Shown piece after piece: positions 28,273-36,814 of a stretch of 64,000 nucleotides of DNA. Within the stretch, counting starts at the first letter, position 1. Each line of letters opens with the position of its first letter. The translations under genes were made by a program, and so were the position numbers. Location: NCBI RefSeq assembly GCF_009363075.1, contig NZ_CP045293.1, positions 6,300,001 to 6,364,000 of the forward strand, in the 5' to 3' direction. Origin of the DNA: Paenibacillus guangzhouensis. GTDB lineage: Bacteria; Bacillota; Bacilli; Paenibacillales; Paenibacillaceae. Below the pieces are notes generated by a model. That model ran no database searches. It was not told where the DNA came from and was given only the letters and a program-made list of their open reading frames with translations.

Positions 28273-28572
28273 ATGAATAGACAAGAAATGGAACGTCAGA
28301 TGGTAGAGCAATTTGAACGGGATGAGCGCATGATGATTCTCGTCTTTGCACAGTGGTGCATCAATCATGATCTGGACCCGGTTGCATTGTATACGCGGGC
28401 ATACCCGCAGCAAGCGGATAACGTGGAACTGCGCGAAGCGCTGAAGATTGCGGTGCCGAAGGAAGAAGCGGGACCGATCGGGGAGCATATCGTGCTCGGC
28501 ATGCTGGCGGCGTACAACAATGATGAGCTCGCGGCTGTCGTGACGGAGGAAATTGCGAAGCTAAAGAAGTAG
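28273..28572 (+). CDS. 99-residue protein of unknown function
   Basis: Hydrophilic, mostly helical protein starting MNRQEMERQMVEQFERDER, with WCINHDLDP in the middle and a Lys-rich end. No signal peptide, membrane segment or recognised domain. GAAGGAGT stands 9 bases before the ATG, and a strong hairpin follows the gene. It may be co-transcribed with the hydrolase 90 bases upstream, but there is no direct evidence of a shared role. Confidence 0.75.
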   Translation: MNRQEMERQMVEQFERDERMMILVFAQWCINHDLDPVALYTRAYPQQADNVELREALKIAVPKEEAGPIGEHIVLGMLAAYNNDELAAVVTEEIAKLKK

Positions 28573-28588
28573 TTATGATGACGAAAAA

Positions 28589-28643
28589 AAGAACCTTCGG
28601 TTCCTGTCCCCGTAGTAGATGAGGAAGGATCGAAGGTTCTTTT
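28589..28643. terminator. bidirectional terminator
   Basis: 11-bp arms AAGAACCTTCG / CGAAGGTTCTT with A-rich and T-rich flanks. It serves the 99-residue gene on plus and the DUF3784-like gene on minus. Confidence 0.75.
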
Positions 28644-28646
28644 GCA

Positions 28647-28943
28647 TTAATCGCGTCGTTTCATCTTCGCCATGAAGCTTGCTGCACCGATGACGACGAC
28701 CGCCGCATAAATGATGCCGGCCATGGAGCCGATATAATCGAGCCCAAAGGGGAGTAATAGCGTAAGTATACCGATAATCACATATGCCATGCCAACCGTT
28801 TTGGCTAGCTTGTCTTTATTCCCCGTAAACGTCTCTTCACGATATCCCGCGATGAGCACGAGCATTTTCTTCACAGCAATGAAATAACCAAATACGATAA
28901 ATACCAATCCGAGCAGTCCCATAACGACCATCGAAGAACTCAA
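28647..28943 (-). CDS. small three-span membrane protein (DUF3784-like)
   Basis: A 98-residue membrane protein with three hydrophobic spans (about residues 5-24, 46-62 and 68-88) separated by a soluble loop AGYREETFTGNKDKLAK. The layout and loop resemble DUF3784 proteins, whose function is unknown. The start is TTG at 28943 with GAGGTGG about 6 bases upstream; ATG 28931 is the alternative. It stands alone. Confidence 0.7.
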   Translation of the reverse strand: MSSSMVVMGLLGLVFIVFGYFIAVKKMLVLIAGYREETFTGNKDKLAKTVGMAYVIIGILTLLLPFGLDYIGSMAGIIYAAVVVIGAASFMAKMKRRD

Positions 28944-29127
28944 GCGATACCACCTCGTGATATTAAGAATCTATATATTATAAGTGCAGCGACTTAAGAA
29001 TGTCGAGGGGAGACTAACCACGAAAAATCTAGTGATTCTATCAAAGAACTGTTATTATTTAACTATACGAAATACCTATATTGGGTGTAATGGGTATTTT
29101 TAACTATGATTTGGAAGGGGAAAAAGA

Positions 29128-31476
29128 ATGCTTCAAGATATTCGTAAAAAAATATCAGCAATACTTGTTTCATCTATGCTATTTGCTTCTTTTATGTCAT
29201 CCTTTGCGTTTGCGGACAGTGCATCGGAATCAAAAAACGCCTTGAACGACATCGATGGGTCCTATGCTAAGAAGGAGATCATATCACTAGTCAATGCTGG
29301 GATTATTGCAGGATATGAAGATGGGACGTTTAAACCTGGAGAAGCCATGACTCGCGCGCAATTAGCAAAGGTTCTAGTGCTGTCATTAGGTATCGAGCAA
29401 GACACAAGTTCGGCGAAGGTCTTCCAAGATGTGCCGAGTAGTTCATGGTATGCAGGTTATGTTGGTGCTTTGGTGAAATTAGGGATTACACAAGGGTCTT
29501 CGCCTACTAGTTTTTCTCCAAATGCTTCTGTTAGCCGTGAGGAACTTGCGGTGTTGTTTATACGTGCATTGAAGCTAGAGGATACAGCAAAGAAAGCAAC
29601 GTTTGATTTAAATTTAGTTGATATCAACGAAGTTGCTCTATGGGCCAAACCCCATGTATCGCTTGCTTATCAAATTGGATTAATAAAAGGGATTAGCGAT
29701 AAAGATGGCGTTCGATTTGCTCCTCAAGCCAAAGCTGATCGCCAGGCACTAGCAAGGCTCGTCTATGAAGTGAAAAACAATCAAGCGAAATATATTGAAA
29801 AAGCAAAACTTCAGGATAAAGATACTTCTACTACCAAACCAGCACCGAATAAAGAAAATGATAAAACTACACCGCCTCCAACTAGCAACACAGGATCAGC
29901 TGGAAATGGCGGCAGCACTGGCGGATCGGGTGGATCTGGCGGTGGCGGGGGAGGTGGCAATAACGGTGGTCAACCTCCTGTGACAGGTGCTTACATAATT
30001 AATCAAGCGGGTACATACACGTTGGGACAATTGAATAGAAACGTTGAGATACTTGCTGGAAAAGTGATTTTGAAAGATACAAAAATAAATGGAAATCTAT
30101 TGTTGAGTAAAAGTGTTGGAGACGCTCCTGTTGTTCTTGATCATGTTGAAGTGACGGGAACCATTACGGTTAATGGTGGAGGCATTTTAGAAAACGAGAT
30201 CGTTCTAAAAGACTCAAAAATAAATAAAGTGGTCGTATTTAAAGAAAATGGCTTGATGTCGTTGAGCGCCGAAGGATCTACGAATGTAGATCATTTAACT
30301 CTACAATCAGGCGCGAACATTATTGAGTACAGTATCTCAGAAGGTTCAACAGGATATAAAAATATTGTAATTGAACGTAAAGGTACATACATGTTACATG
30401 TGAATATAGATGAGATGGATGTGAAAGCTGAAGATAGCATTATTATGTTTGGTGGAGGATCGAAGGTACATCTTCTTCATATTTCTAAAACAGCTACGGG
30501 GAACTTGTTCGGTTTTGATCCAAATACAACGGTTGAGAAGTTAGTGGTGAACGGAGATTACACAAGTATCGTTGGGCCAGTAAGCATTCGATATGCTGAA
30601 GTTGATGCTGAGCATACTAATTTTAATGGTAATGATCCTGTTGTCATCTTGGATAAATCCGTAACAAATGTTGTCTATAACACGGAGGATGTATTATTAA
30701 CAACGATCGGGTCCACACATCAAATCGCGTTAGCGGCAAAGTATAAAAACGGAAGTACGAGAGATGTCACCAAACTAGGTGTATGGAATACTGCTGACCC
30801 TGGGGTCGCAACCGTTTCTAAAGGGCTGGTTACAGCAAAAAGAGAAGGGCAGACCCTTATAAAAGGGGAATACAGCGGTTATACGGTTACGATTCCTGTA
30901 AAAGTAGAAGTGATTGACGGGGTACCGCAATTAAAATCTATTTCTCTAGAGCGCGATACGATTCATTTGAGTTTTAATCAATCCGTTGCAGCTAATGTCT
31001 ATGACGATCTAGAGGTTATTGGAATTGTGAACGGTGAGCCACAAGAGTTAAAGATACTCAGTCGTTCCAAAGATGAACTGACCTTGGTTTCTCCGTATTC
31101 CAATGATAAACTCTACGGAAAAATGCTGCATATCAATGTCAAAGCGAAGAGTGGAAGTCAACTCGCTGCAGGTAGTCAAAGTGTTTCCGTTTTATTATCC
31201 GCAATTGCTGGGCGAGTGACTGAAATGGATGGAGCAGCAGTACCGGGATTAGAGATCCGCTTCAGGGATGGGAAGTATGATGATCCTAAAAATGGAGAAT
31301 TTGTGGCGACTGTCACAACAGATCAAAACGGATACTTTTTCGTCAATTTACCTTCAGGTTTATATGTTGGTGAATATGGGGGAGAGGGAACAGACTTTGT
31401 GACTTCCTATGTGGAATGTTATGTACCAGACAATCGCTTTGAAGATAATATTTCAGCTAAAGCGTCAAGACGCTAA
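29128..31476 (+). CDS. S-layer homology domain surface protein with Ig-like and CNA-type modules
   Basis: Secreted, wall-attached protein of 782 residues. There is a signal peptide at residues 1-30 (ending FAFADS) and three SLH domains at about 45-215 (AGIIAGYEDGTFKPG is the best repeat), which bind pyruvylated wall polymer. A Pro/Thr/Gly-rich linker runs to about 290, and a beta-strand-rich segment to about 510. A Big_2-type Ig-like domain lies at about 520-595, and a C-terminal carboxypeptidase-regulatory-like domain (AIAGRVTEMDGAAVPGLEI). No catalytic motif seen. Codons are clearly richer in A/T than in neighbouring genes, suggesting transfer or a different expression history. GGAAGGGG precedes the ATG. 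Confidence 0.88.
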   Translation: MLQDIRKKISAILVSSMLFASFMSSFAFADSASESKNALNDIDGSYAKKEIISLVNAGIIAGYEDGTFKPGEAMTRAQLAKVLVLSLGIEQDTSSAKVFQDVPSSSWYAGYVGALVKLGITQGSSPTSFSPNASVSREELAVLFIRALKLEDTAKKATFDLNLVDINEVALWAKPHVSLAYQIGLIKGISDKDGVRFAPQAKADRQALARLVYEVKNNQAKYIEKAKLQDKDTSTTKPAPNKENDKTTPPPTSNTGSAGNGGSTGGSGGSGGGGGGGNNGGQPPVTGAYIINQAGTYTLGQLNRNVEILAGKVILKDTKINGNLLLSKSVGDAPVVLDHVEVTGTITVNGGGILENEIVLKDSKINKVVVFKENGLMSLSAEGSTNVDHLTLQSGANIIEYSISEGSTGYKNIVIERKGTYMLHVNIDEMDVKAEDSIIMFGGGSKVHLLHISKTATGNLFGFDPNTTVEKLVVNGDYTSIVGPVSIRYAEVDAEHTNFNGNDPVVILDKSVTNVVYNTEDVLLTTIGSTHQIALAAKYKNGSTRDVTKLGVWNTADPGVATVSKGLVTAKREGQTLIKGEYSGYTVTIPVKVEVIDGVPQLKSISLERDTIHLSFNQSVAANVYDDLEVIGIVNGEPQELKILSRSKDELTLVSPYSNDKLYGKMLHINVKAKSGSQLAAGSQSVSVLLSAIAGRVTEMDGAAVPGLEIRFRDGKYDDPKNGEFVATVTTDQNGYFFVNLPSGLYVGEYGGEGTDFVTSYVECYVPDNRFEDNISAKASRR

Positions 31477-31494
31477 ATAGGCCAATACCAAAAA

Positions 31495-31525
31495 ACGCCC
31501 CCCGCATGAAGCGGAGGGCGTATTT
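31495..31525. terminator. bidirectional terminator between SLH protein and doxX
   Basis: Arms ACGCCCCCCGC / GCGGAGGGCGT around a 5-base loop, with A and T flanks, between two convergent genes. Confidence 0.75.
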
Positions 31526-31536
31526 CCTATGTGCCG

Positions 31537-32040
31537 TTATTGGTAGGTATTCGCTCGTTCCTTACGGCCGAAGAGGCGGCGGATGTAAGGGATGACGAAG
31601 TAGTCAAGTCCGATGCGGCCTGCGTTGAAGCCAGCGACGACGATGAAGATTTCAAGGACTAACATTTGAGCGTTGGTGCTCACGGTTCCTGCCATCAGGA
31701 AGGCGAAGTTCATGATCATACCCATGAGGACAGCGAATGTTGTGAATGTACCAAGGATGAGTCCAAGTCCGACTAAGAATTCGCCCCAAGGAACGAGGAC
31801 GTTAAAGAGTTTGACGTTCGGCAGTGCGAAATGCTCTAGGAAGTTCGCGAACCACGTTTGAACAGCGGGATGATCGCCTGTTGCTTTCGCGATTGCGCCT
31901 TGCATAAATCCTGCGGCATCGAAACCTCCGCCTGTGATTTTGCCCCAGCCGCCCGTGATCCATTGATAGCCGAGATACACGCGAATGATGGTGAGCAGCC
32001 AAGCTGCGACGATGTTGTTTCTTAACCAATGTGTGAACAT
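31537..32040 (-). CDS. DoxX-family membrane protein
   Basis: A 167-residue membrane protein with four spans. The family pattern LTIIRVYLGYQWITGGWGKI is at the N-terminus, and LVPWGEFLVGLGLILGTFTT in the middle. DoxX proteins are linked to quinone or thiosulfate-type redox chemistry, but most members have no assigned reaction. ATG at 32038-32040. A CRP/FNR-type palindrome lies about 80 bases upstream, pointing to oxygen or redox control (inference). Confidence 0.85.
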   Translation of the reverse strand: MFTHWLRNNIVAAWLLTIIRVYLGYQWITGGWGKITGGGFDAAGFMQGAIAKATGDHPAVQTWFANFLEHFALPNVKLFNVLVPWGEFLVGLGLILGTFTTFAVLMGMIMNFAFLMAGTVSTNAQMLVLEIFIVVAGFNAGRIGLDYFVIPYIRRLFGRKERANTYQ

Positions 32041-32120
32041 TGATACCAGCTCCAGTCCGTTTTGTAGTTAATATTGTTTATCTCTATGGCTTTATCATAC
32101 ATCCAGTTTTCTCCTCGACA

Positions 32121-32136
32121 TGTGATTTATATCACA
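32121..32136. promoter_or_regulatory. CRP/FNR-type operator palindrome
   Basis: TGTGATTTATATCACA matches TGTGA-N6-TCACA exactly. It lies between the divergent doxX gene (start at 32040) and the DUF3048 lipoprotein (start at 32337). In Bacillus, Fnr recognises this kind of site; a Rex site has a similar core. Nothing else of note is visible in 32041-32336. Confidence 0.6.
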
Positions 32137-32336
32137 TAAATACCCCTAATTTGAAAATTTCGAATTCAAAGTACACACTTTGTTCAAATTTTCACAAGCG
32201 CAAATGTCACACTCGTCCAAAAACTTTTTTCCACGGCCATCTGTCGTCTAAAGAACAGACAAATCTTCCATTTTATGCTTAAATAAAAACCATGGACATG
32301 CCGTATCCAAAATATTGCCATTTGAAAGGGGTCTTC

Positions 32337-33404
32337 ATGAAGTCGAAATCATTCTATCGTACATTTGGTGTTCTCATTATTCTACTGACGCTGCTGCTAA
32401 GCGCTTGCACGAGCAAGTCACCTGAAGCAGAGAACACGCCTGAACCGCAATCCACTGAACAACCAGCACCGGAAGAAGAATCTTCACAAGAGCCGGGTGC
32501 ATCCTATATCGCGCCACTAACGGGATTACCGATGACCGAGCAAGTTACAGCGAGACCGATCGCTGTGATGATCAATAATATGTCCAAGGCAAGACCACAG
32601 TCTGGCCTTACGCATGCGGATATGCTGTATGAAGTGCTGGCGGAAGGCGGCATTACACGGATTGTGGCCATTTTCCAGAGTGAGCAGTTCCAAGAACCGA
32701 TCGGCCCGATCCGCAGCATTCGTCCCTATTTGATCGATATCGGGGACAGCTACCAGGGGGTGCTGGTGCATGCCGGGGCGAGTACCGATGGGTATGCCAT
32801 TCTCCAACGTCAGCGCAAGGAGCATCTAGATGAAATATCAAACGCGGGGCCGTTCTTTTTCCGAGATAAATCACGTAAAGCGCCGCATAACCTGTATTCA
32901 ACCTTAGAGAAACTGCGCGAAGGCGCGGACAAGAAAAAATATAAGACGAATGTGCCGGTGACGACGTATCCTTTTGCCAAGGAAGAGGATATGCCGGTAG
33001 GGGACGATGCGACGAAGATTACCGTCAACTTCCTGCTCAAGAATTATAAAGTCTCTTATGATTATGATGCAGCAAGCAAATTGTACACCCGTTCGATCAA
33101 CGGGCAGCCGCATATCGATCTGAATACGAAGACGGCGATCACCGCGACGAATGTTGTGGTGTTGGGCGCGGATCATCGCACGCTTGACGATGTAGGTCGA
33201 TTGGATGTGAACTTAATGAAAGGCGGAGAAGCCATCCTCTATCAGCGTGGCAAAGCGATCTCGTGCAGGTGGTCGCGCAGCAAGACAAACGATGTCATTC
33301 GATTGTACAAAAACGGACAAGAATTGCCGCTCTATCCAGGCAAGACGATTTTCAATATTGTCCCGAATAATCCAACATTTGCAAGCCATGTCCAAGTGGG
33401 GTAA
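32337..33404 (+). CDS. yerB: DUF3048 (YerB-like) lipoprotein
   Basis: Membrane-anchored lipoprotein of 355 residues. The lipobox is LLSAC at about residues 19-23, followed by a Glu/Pro/Ser-rich spacer, then the DUF3048 domain (APLTGLP, RPIAVMINNMSKARPQSGL, GPIRSIRPY) and its C-terminal half (KAPHNLYSTLEKLR). Function is unknown; some family members are annotated as putative lipoproteins near pcrA. ATG 32337 has GAAAGGGG in place and starts the signal peptide; the frame is open from 32292. In B. subtilis yerB sits next to yerC; here about 30 kb separate the two. Confidence 0.9.
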   Translation: MKSKSFYRTFGVLIILLTLLLSACTSKSPEAENTPEPQSTEQPAPEEESSQEPGASYIAPLTGLPMTEQVTARPIAVMINNMSKARPQSGLTHADMLYEVLAEGGITRIVAIFQSEQFQEPIGPIRSIRPYLIDIGDSYQGVLVHAGASTDGYAILQRQRKEHLDEISNAGPFFFRDKSRKAPHNLYSTLEKLREGADKKKYKTNVPVTTYPFAKEEDMPVGDDATKITVNFLLKNYKVSYDYDAASKLYTRSINGQPHIDLNTKTAITATNVVVLGADHRTLDDVGRLDVNLMKGGEAILYQRGKAISCRWSRSKTNDVIRLYKNGQELPLYPGKTIFNIVPNNPTFASHVQVG

Positions 33405-33410
33405 TTTGAC

Positions 33411-33446
33411 AAATCCGGCAGGGATTCCTTGTCGGATTTATTTTTG
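33411..33446 (+). terminator. terminator after DUF3048 gene
   Basis: AAATCCG / CGGATTT arms with T-rich tail, 6 bases after the stop codon. Confidence 0.7.
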
Positions 33447-33496
33447 TCGAAGGGACTGGATAATTGTAGGCGAATATCGACAAACTGTAAAAAGAA

Positions 33497-33552
33497 TTTC
33501 ACGATTTTGCTTTACAATTCCTTTACAAGCCCTATGTCACATGTGATAAGAT
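33497..33552 (+). promoter_or_regulatory. Pho box and -10 of the phosphate transport genes
   Basis: Two TTTACA repeats start exactly 11 bases apart (33511 and 33522), with a TTTCAC upstream at 33497. This is the spacing of PhoP-binding repeats known from B. subtilis. A possible -10 TAAGAT lies at 33547-33552. It controls a phosphate-transport pair, which agrees with the site. Confidence 0.6.
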
Positions 33553-33615
33553 AACAAAGGTTATATTTCTCATTATTAAGGTAATCTAAGCAATTTGAAG
33601 CAGAGGGGACAGCGT

Positions 33616-34227
33616 ATGTTTAAGAAGAACGATGTATTTTTTCAAAATCTGCAAAACATGGCCGATGCCATTGTCCAAGGTGCGGATGTGTTTGCGAAGT
33701 ATGTAGCTAAGCCAGGAGACACGGCAGCGTTCACCAAAGAGATGAAAGAGCTGGAGTCGAAATGTGACGTATTTACGCATACGATCATTAAAGAGTTGAA
33801 CAAAACGTTCATTACGCCAATCGAGCGTGAAGATATTATGTCGCTTGCTACTTCGCTGGACGATGTGTTAGACGGGCTTGAGGCTTGTGCATCGCGCTTT
33901 GATATGTACCATGTGAAGGAGTACGATGCTTCGATCGACCAATTTGGTAAAGTGCTGCTTGAGAGCGCATTTGAGATTCAAAAAGCGATTCGACTATTAT
34001 CACAGAAAAAATTGCTCGCGATTCGCGAACATACGATCCTTATTAATGACCTTGAGAACCAAGCAGACGACATTCTGCGTAAAAGTATCAAAGATCTATT
34101 CGCAGCGGTGAAAGATCCGATTGAGCTAATTAAGAAAAAAGAAATCTATGAGCGTCTGGAACAAACGACGGATAACTGTGAAGACGTTGCTAATATTCTT
34201 GAAACCATTATTATGCGCAACTCCTAA
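33616..34227 (+). CDS. DUF47 (PhoU-like) PiT accessory protein
   Basis: Cytosolic helical protein of 203 residues with the DUF47/PhoU-like fold. It starts MFKKNDVFFQNLQNMADAIVQG and has the E/D-rich metal-binding helices (PIEREDIMSLATSLDDVLDGLE and LENQADDIL, summarised). Members sit next to PiT phosphate transporters and are thought to regulate them. ATG 33616 has GAGGGGA 6 bases upstream. The downstream gene is PiT, in the same operon. Confidence 0.9.
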   Translation: MFKKNDVFFQNLQNMADAIVQGADVFAKYVAKPGDTAAFTKEMKELESKCDVFTHTIIKELNKTFITPIEREDIMSLATSLDDVLDGLEACASRFDMYHVKEYDASIDQFGKVLLESAFEIQKAIRLLSQKKLLAIREHTILINDLENQADDILRKSIKDLFAAVKDPIELIKKKEIYERLEQTTDNCEDVANILETIIMRNS

Positions 34228-34251
34228 GGTCGCGTGAACGATAGGTGAAAT

Positions 34252-34337
34252 AAAGGAGGACAGAGTTGCGCGGGAACACCTACATAGTGTGTTTCAAAAA
34301 GGTACCTTTTTGAAGTACCTCTAGTCGTTCTGTGCAA
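34252..34337 (+). promoter_or_regulatory. structured leader separating a Shine-Dalgarno from the PiT start
   Basis: A strong AAAGGAGGA at 34252-34260 is followed by an inverted repeat. TTGCGCGGGAAC (34266-34277) pairs with GTTCTGTGCAA (34327-34337), allowing two G-U pairs and one bulge. Between them is a perfect 22-base palindrome with arm TTCAAAAAGGT (34293-34314). No other ribosome site stands before the PiT ATG at 34347. A TTG at 34266 opens a 15-codon frame ending at the TGA 34311-34313. The hairpin may bring the ribosome site close to the ATG, or the region may be a small repeat element. Confidence 0.5.
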
Positions 34338-34346
34338 TACATTTCT

Positions 34347-35351
34347 ATGGATCAGACCATGATCGTTTTAGGTATTGTTATCTTTCTAGCTCTAGCATTT
34401 GACTTTATTAACGGATTCCACGATACTGCGAATGCCATCGCGACTTCCGTCTCGACACGCGCGCTGAAGCCTCGCCATGCGATTCTGCTCGCAGCGACGA
34501 TGAACTTCGTCGGCGCCTTGTCCTTTACCGGGGTTGCGAAGACCATCGGAGGAAGTGTGGCCGACCCCTCCAAGCTGGATAATGGGGTAGAGATCGTTAT
34601 TGCAGCCCTCATCGCGGCGATTATATGGAACCTTGTGACCTGGTGGTTCGGTATTCCTTCGTCCTCATCCCACGCACTCATTGGTGCACTCGCGGGTGCT
34701 GTCTTTATAGGAGCAGGTTCGGACAGCTTGAACTATGGCGGATTTACGAAGATCGTCGAAGGACTTATCTTCTCGCCGCTCATTGCTTTTGCGGTTGGTT
34801 TTATCGTGATGTGGATCCTGAAGATCATATTCGGTCGGATGAGCCCTCATACCGTCAACAAAGGCTTCCGTACGGGTCAGATTATGACGGCGGCACTTCA
34901 GTCTTATACACATGGTACGAATGACGCCCAGAAGGCGATGGGAATTATGACCTTCGCACTCGTCGCGGCAGGTATTCAAGATCATCTAGAAGTTCCGTTC
35001 TGGGTTAAAATTTCAGCAGCAACAGCGATGGCGCTCGGTACGTCTGTCGGTGGTTGGAAAATTATCAAGACGATGGGAACGAAAATTTTCAAAATTGAAC
35101 CGATTAACGGTTTTGCAGCAGACTTGTCCGCCGCATCCGTTATTATGACAGCGACACTAACACATTTGCCGGTAAGTACAACGCATGCGATTACATCCGC
35201 GATTCTGGGTGTAGGTTCTGCGAAGCGTTTTTCCGCGGTAAAATGGGGCGTAGCAGGTCGTATCGTCATCTCTTGGATCGTGACGATTCCAATTGCATTC
35301 GTGCTTGCAATGGGTGTATTCAAATTAATTGATCTTTTCTATATACATTAA
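34347..35351 (+). CDS. pit: PiT-family inorganic phosphate transporter
   Basis: Membrane symporter of 334 residues with about ten spans. The signature DFINGFHDTANAIATSVSTRAL is at the N-terminus (given here as FDFINGFHDTANAIAT), the second duplicated motif reads SYTHGTNDAQKAMGI, and SSSSHALIG and PVSTTHAITSAILG belong to the Pi-binding core. It imports phosphate with a cation. ATG 34347 matches the family start, but no ribosome site stands next to it; see the leader entry. Partner of the upstream DUF47 gene and probably in the PhoP regulon. Confidence 0.93.
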   Translation: MDQTMIVLGIVIFLALAFDFINGFHDTANAIATSVSTRALKPRHAILLAATMNFVGALSFTGVAKTIGGSVADPSKLDNGVEIVIAALIAAIIWNLVTWWFGIPSSSSHALIGALAGAVFIGAGSDSLNYGGFTKIVEGLIFSPLIAFAVGFIVMWILKIIFGRMSPHTVNKGFRTGQIMTAALQSYTHGTNDAQKAMGIMTFALVAAGIQDHLEVPFWVKISAATAMALGTSVGGWKIIKTMGTKIFKIEPINGFAADLSAASVIMTATLTHLPVSTTHAITSAILGVGSAKRFSAVKWGVAGRIVISWIVTIPIAFVLAMGVFKLIDLFYIH

Positions 35352-35361
35352 AAGTGGAGAG

Positions 35362-35396
35362 AAGCTAACCTTCGATGAAGAGGGTTGGCTTTTTTT
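35362..35396 (+). terminator. terminator after PiT gene
   Basis: AGCTAACC / GGGTTGGCT arms followed by six T, 11 bases after the stop. Confidence 0.8.
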
Positions 35397-35484
35397 GTAT
35401 GCGGCGTTGCGATGACCGGATGCCATATGAGAAGATGATAGAATAGCAAGTCATCGCTGCTAGAGAGAGGAGTTATGGGCTGTT

Positions 35485-36804
35485 ATGCAAATCAAGATAG
35501 GCATCATTGGCTTGCAGCAAGTCGTGGATAAGCTGCTCAAAGTAATCAAAGCGTTCCCGACGTTCGCTCCGGTAGTCCGGATTGTGAGCGATGTAGAGGA
35601 AGTCTCTTCAGCTGCCGAGTCATTGGCGACAGAAGTAGAGGTGCTTCTTGTCTTCGGCGCGCATGCGCATCGTCAGATCAAAGACCATGTGGACGTCACG
35701 ATTCCTGTTCACTATGTCCCGTTAACAGGCGCAGGTCTGTACAAAACTTTATTTCGTGCTTTGCAGACAGGTCGCCTAAACGGAGGGTTTTCCATCGATT
35801 CGCTCACCAAATCCATGGTGATGAATGTGCTGCAAGACCTAGGAATCGAGTCTGCCAAGTGCGTCGTCTATAATGGCCCCGCACATGCGTCACCGGACAA
35901 GCTGTACGAATTTCACCACCAACTCCTAAGCACGGGGGCCTGTGAATTCGCTATTACCGGGGTGGAATCGGTCGCCCGAAGATTGTCAGCCGATCAGGCA
36001 GCGAATGAATGGCTTGTTCCCTCAGATCAAGATATGAGCGTGACGCTGGAGCGTGCGCTGCTGTCGACAGAATCGCGTCGTATCAAAGAATCGCAGATTG
36101 TCGTCGGCATGATCAAGGTGGACGAGTTCGGCAAGCTGGTCATGAAACGCAGCAACGAACATGAGGTACAGAAGCTGAAGCTCGACATTCACCGCATGGT
36201 ATTGGATTACGTCGAATCGTTGGACGGTTATTTGACGCCGATCGGTGGAGACGAATATTTATTTTTTACGACGAGGGGGATTTTTGAACGGGAGACCGGC
36301 GGCTACAAGACGATACCACTCGCGAAAGACGCCAGTCAATCGCTAGGCATCTCGCTCAGCTTCGGCGTTGGATTTGGAACATCGGCCAATGAGGCGGGGA
36401 CCAACGCGCGGGCAGCGCTCCGCAATTCGAGGGAAGCCGGAGGGAATACCTGCTTCATTATCCGCGAGGATCAGACGTTGATCGGGCCGCTCGAAATGTC
36501 GGATCCGATCCAGACCGCGCTGTCGCCGACGCATACGGCCTTGATCAAGCAAGCGGAGGATGCCGGCATGACCAGCGCTTATCTAAGCAAGCTGTTATCT
36601 CATACCGCGAAATTCGGCAAATATGAGTACACCGTCCATGAGTTAGCCACGCTGCTGGATATTACCGTAAGAAGTGCACACCGACTGCTGCTCCTCTGGA
36701 TGGATAATGGACTCGTCGATATATCCGGTATGGAGAAGGTGCCGAAGGGACGGCCGCGTCAAATTTTCCGTTTTTCTTTTTTGAAGGATAAGACGATAAC
36801 GTAG
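35485..36804 (+). CDS. transcriptional regulator with GGDEF-like sensor and winged-helix domain
   Basis: One-component regulator of 439 residues, cytosolic. Residues 1-100 form an alpha/beta sensor (IKIGIIGLQQVVDKLL, VEVLLVFGAHAH) reminiscent of periplasmic-binding or PrpR-type N domains. About 200-340 look like a nucleotide-cyclase/GGDEF-like fold (VVGMIKVDEFGKL, PIGGDEYLFF in the GGDEF place, then LGISLSFGVGFGTSANEA and a final SREAGGN). About 360-435 form a winged helix (VHELATLLDITVRSAHRLLLLWMD). The active-site residues of a diguanylate cyclase are not complete, so ligand binding rather than catalysis is likely. A perfect palindrome just downstream may be its operator. It precedes the carbohydrate genes. 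Confidence 0.65.
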   Translation: MQIKIGIIGLQQVVDKLLKVIKAFPTFAPVVRIVSDVEEVSSAAESLATEVEVLLVFGAHAHRQIKDHVDVTIPVHYVPLTGAGLYKTLFRALQTGRLNGGFSIDSLTKSMVMNVLQDLGIESAKCVVYNGPAHASPDKLYEFHHQLLSTGACEFAITGVESVARRLSADQAANEWLVPSDQDMSVTLERALLSTESRRIKESQIVVGMIKVDEFGKLVMKRSNEHEVQKLKLDIHRMVLDYVESLDGYLTPIGGDEYLFFTTRGIFERETGGYKTIPLAKDASQSLGISLSFGVGFGTSANEAGTNARAALRNSREAGGNTCFIIREDQTLIGPLEMSDPIQTALSPTHTALIKQAEDAGMTSAYLSKLLSHTAKFGKYEYTVHELATLLDITVRSAHRLLLLWMDNGLVDISGMEKVPKGRPRQIFRFSFLKDKTIT

Positions 36805-36814
36805 TTCATTTGCC

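Noticed and set aside
36200-36450. Active diguanylate cyclase in the 439-residue regulator
   Set aside because: The site reads GGDEY and the flanking substrate-binding pattern is incomplete, so only a GGDEF-like fold is proposed.
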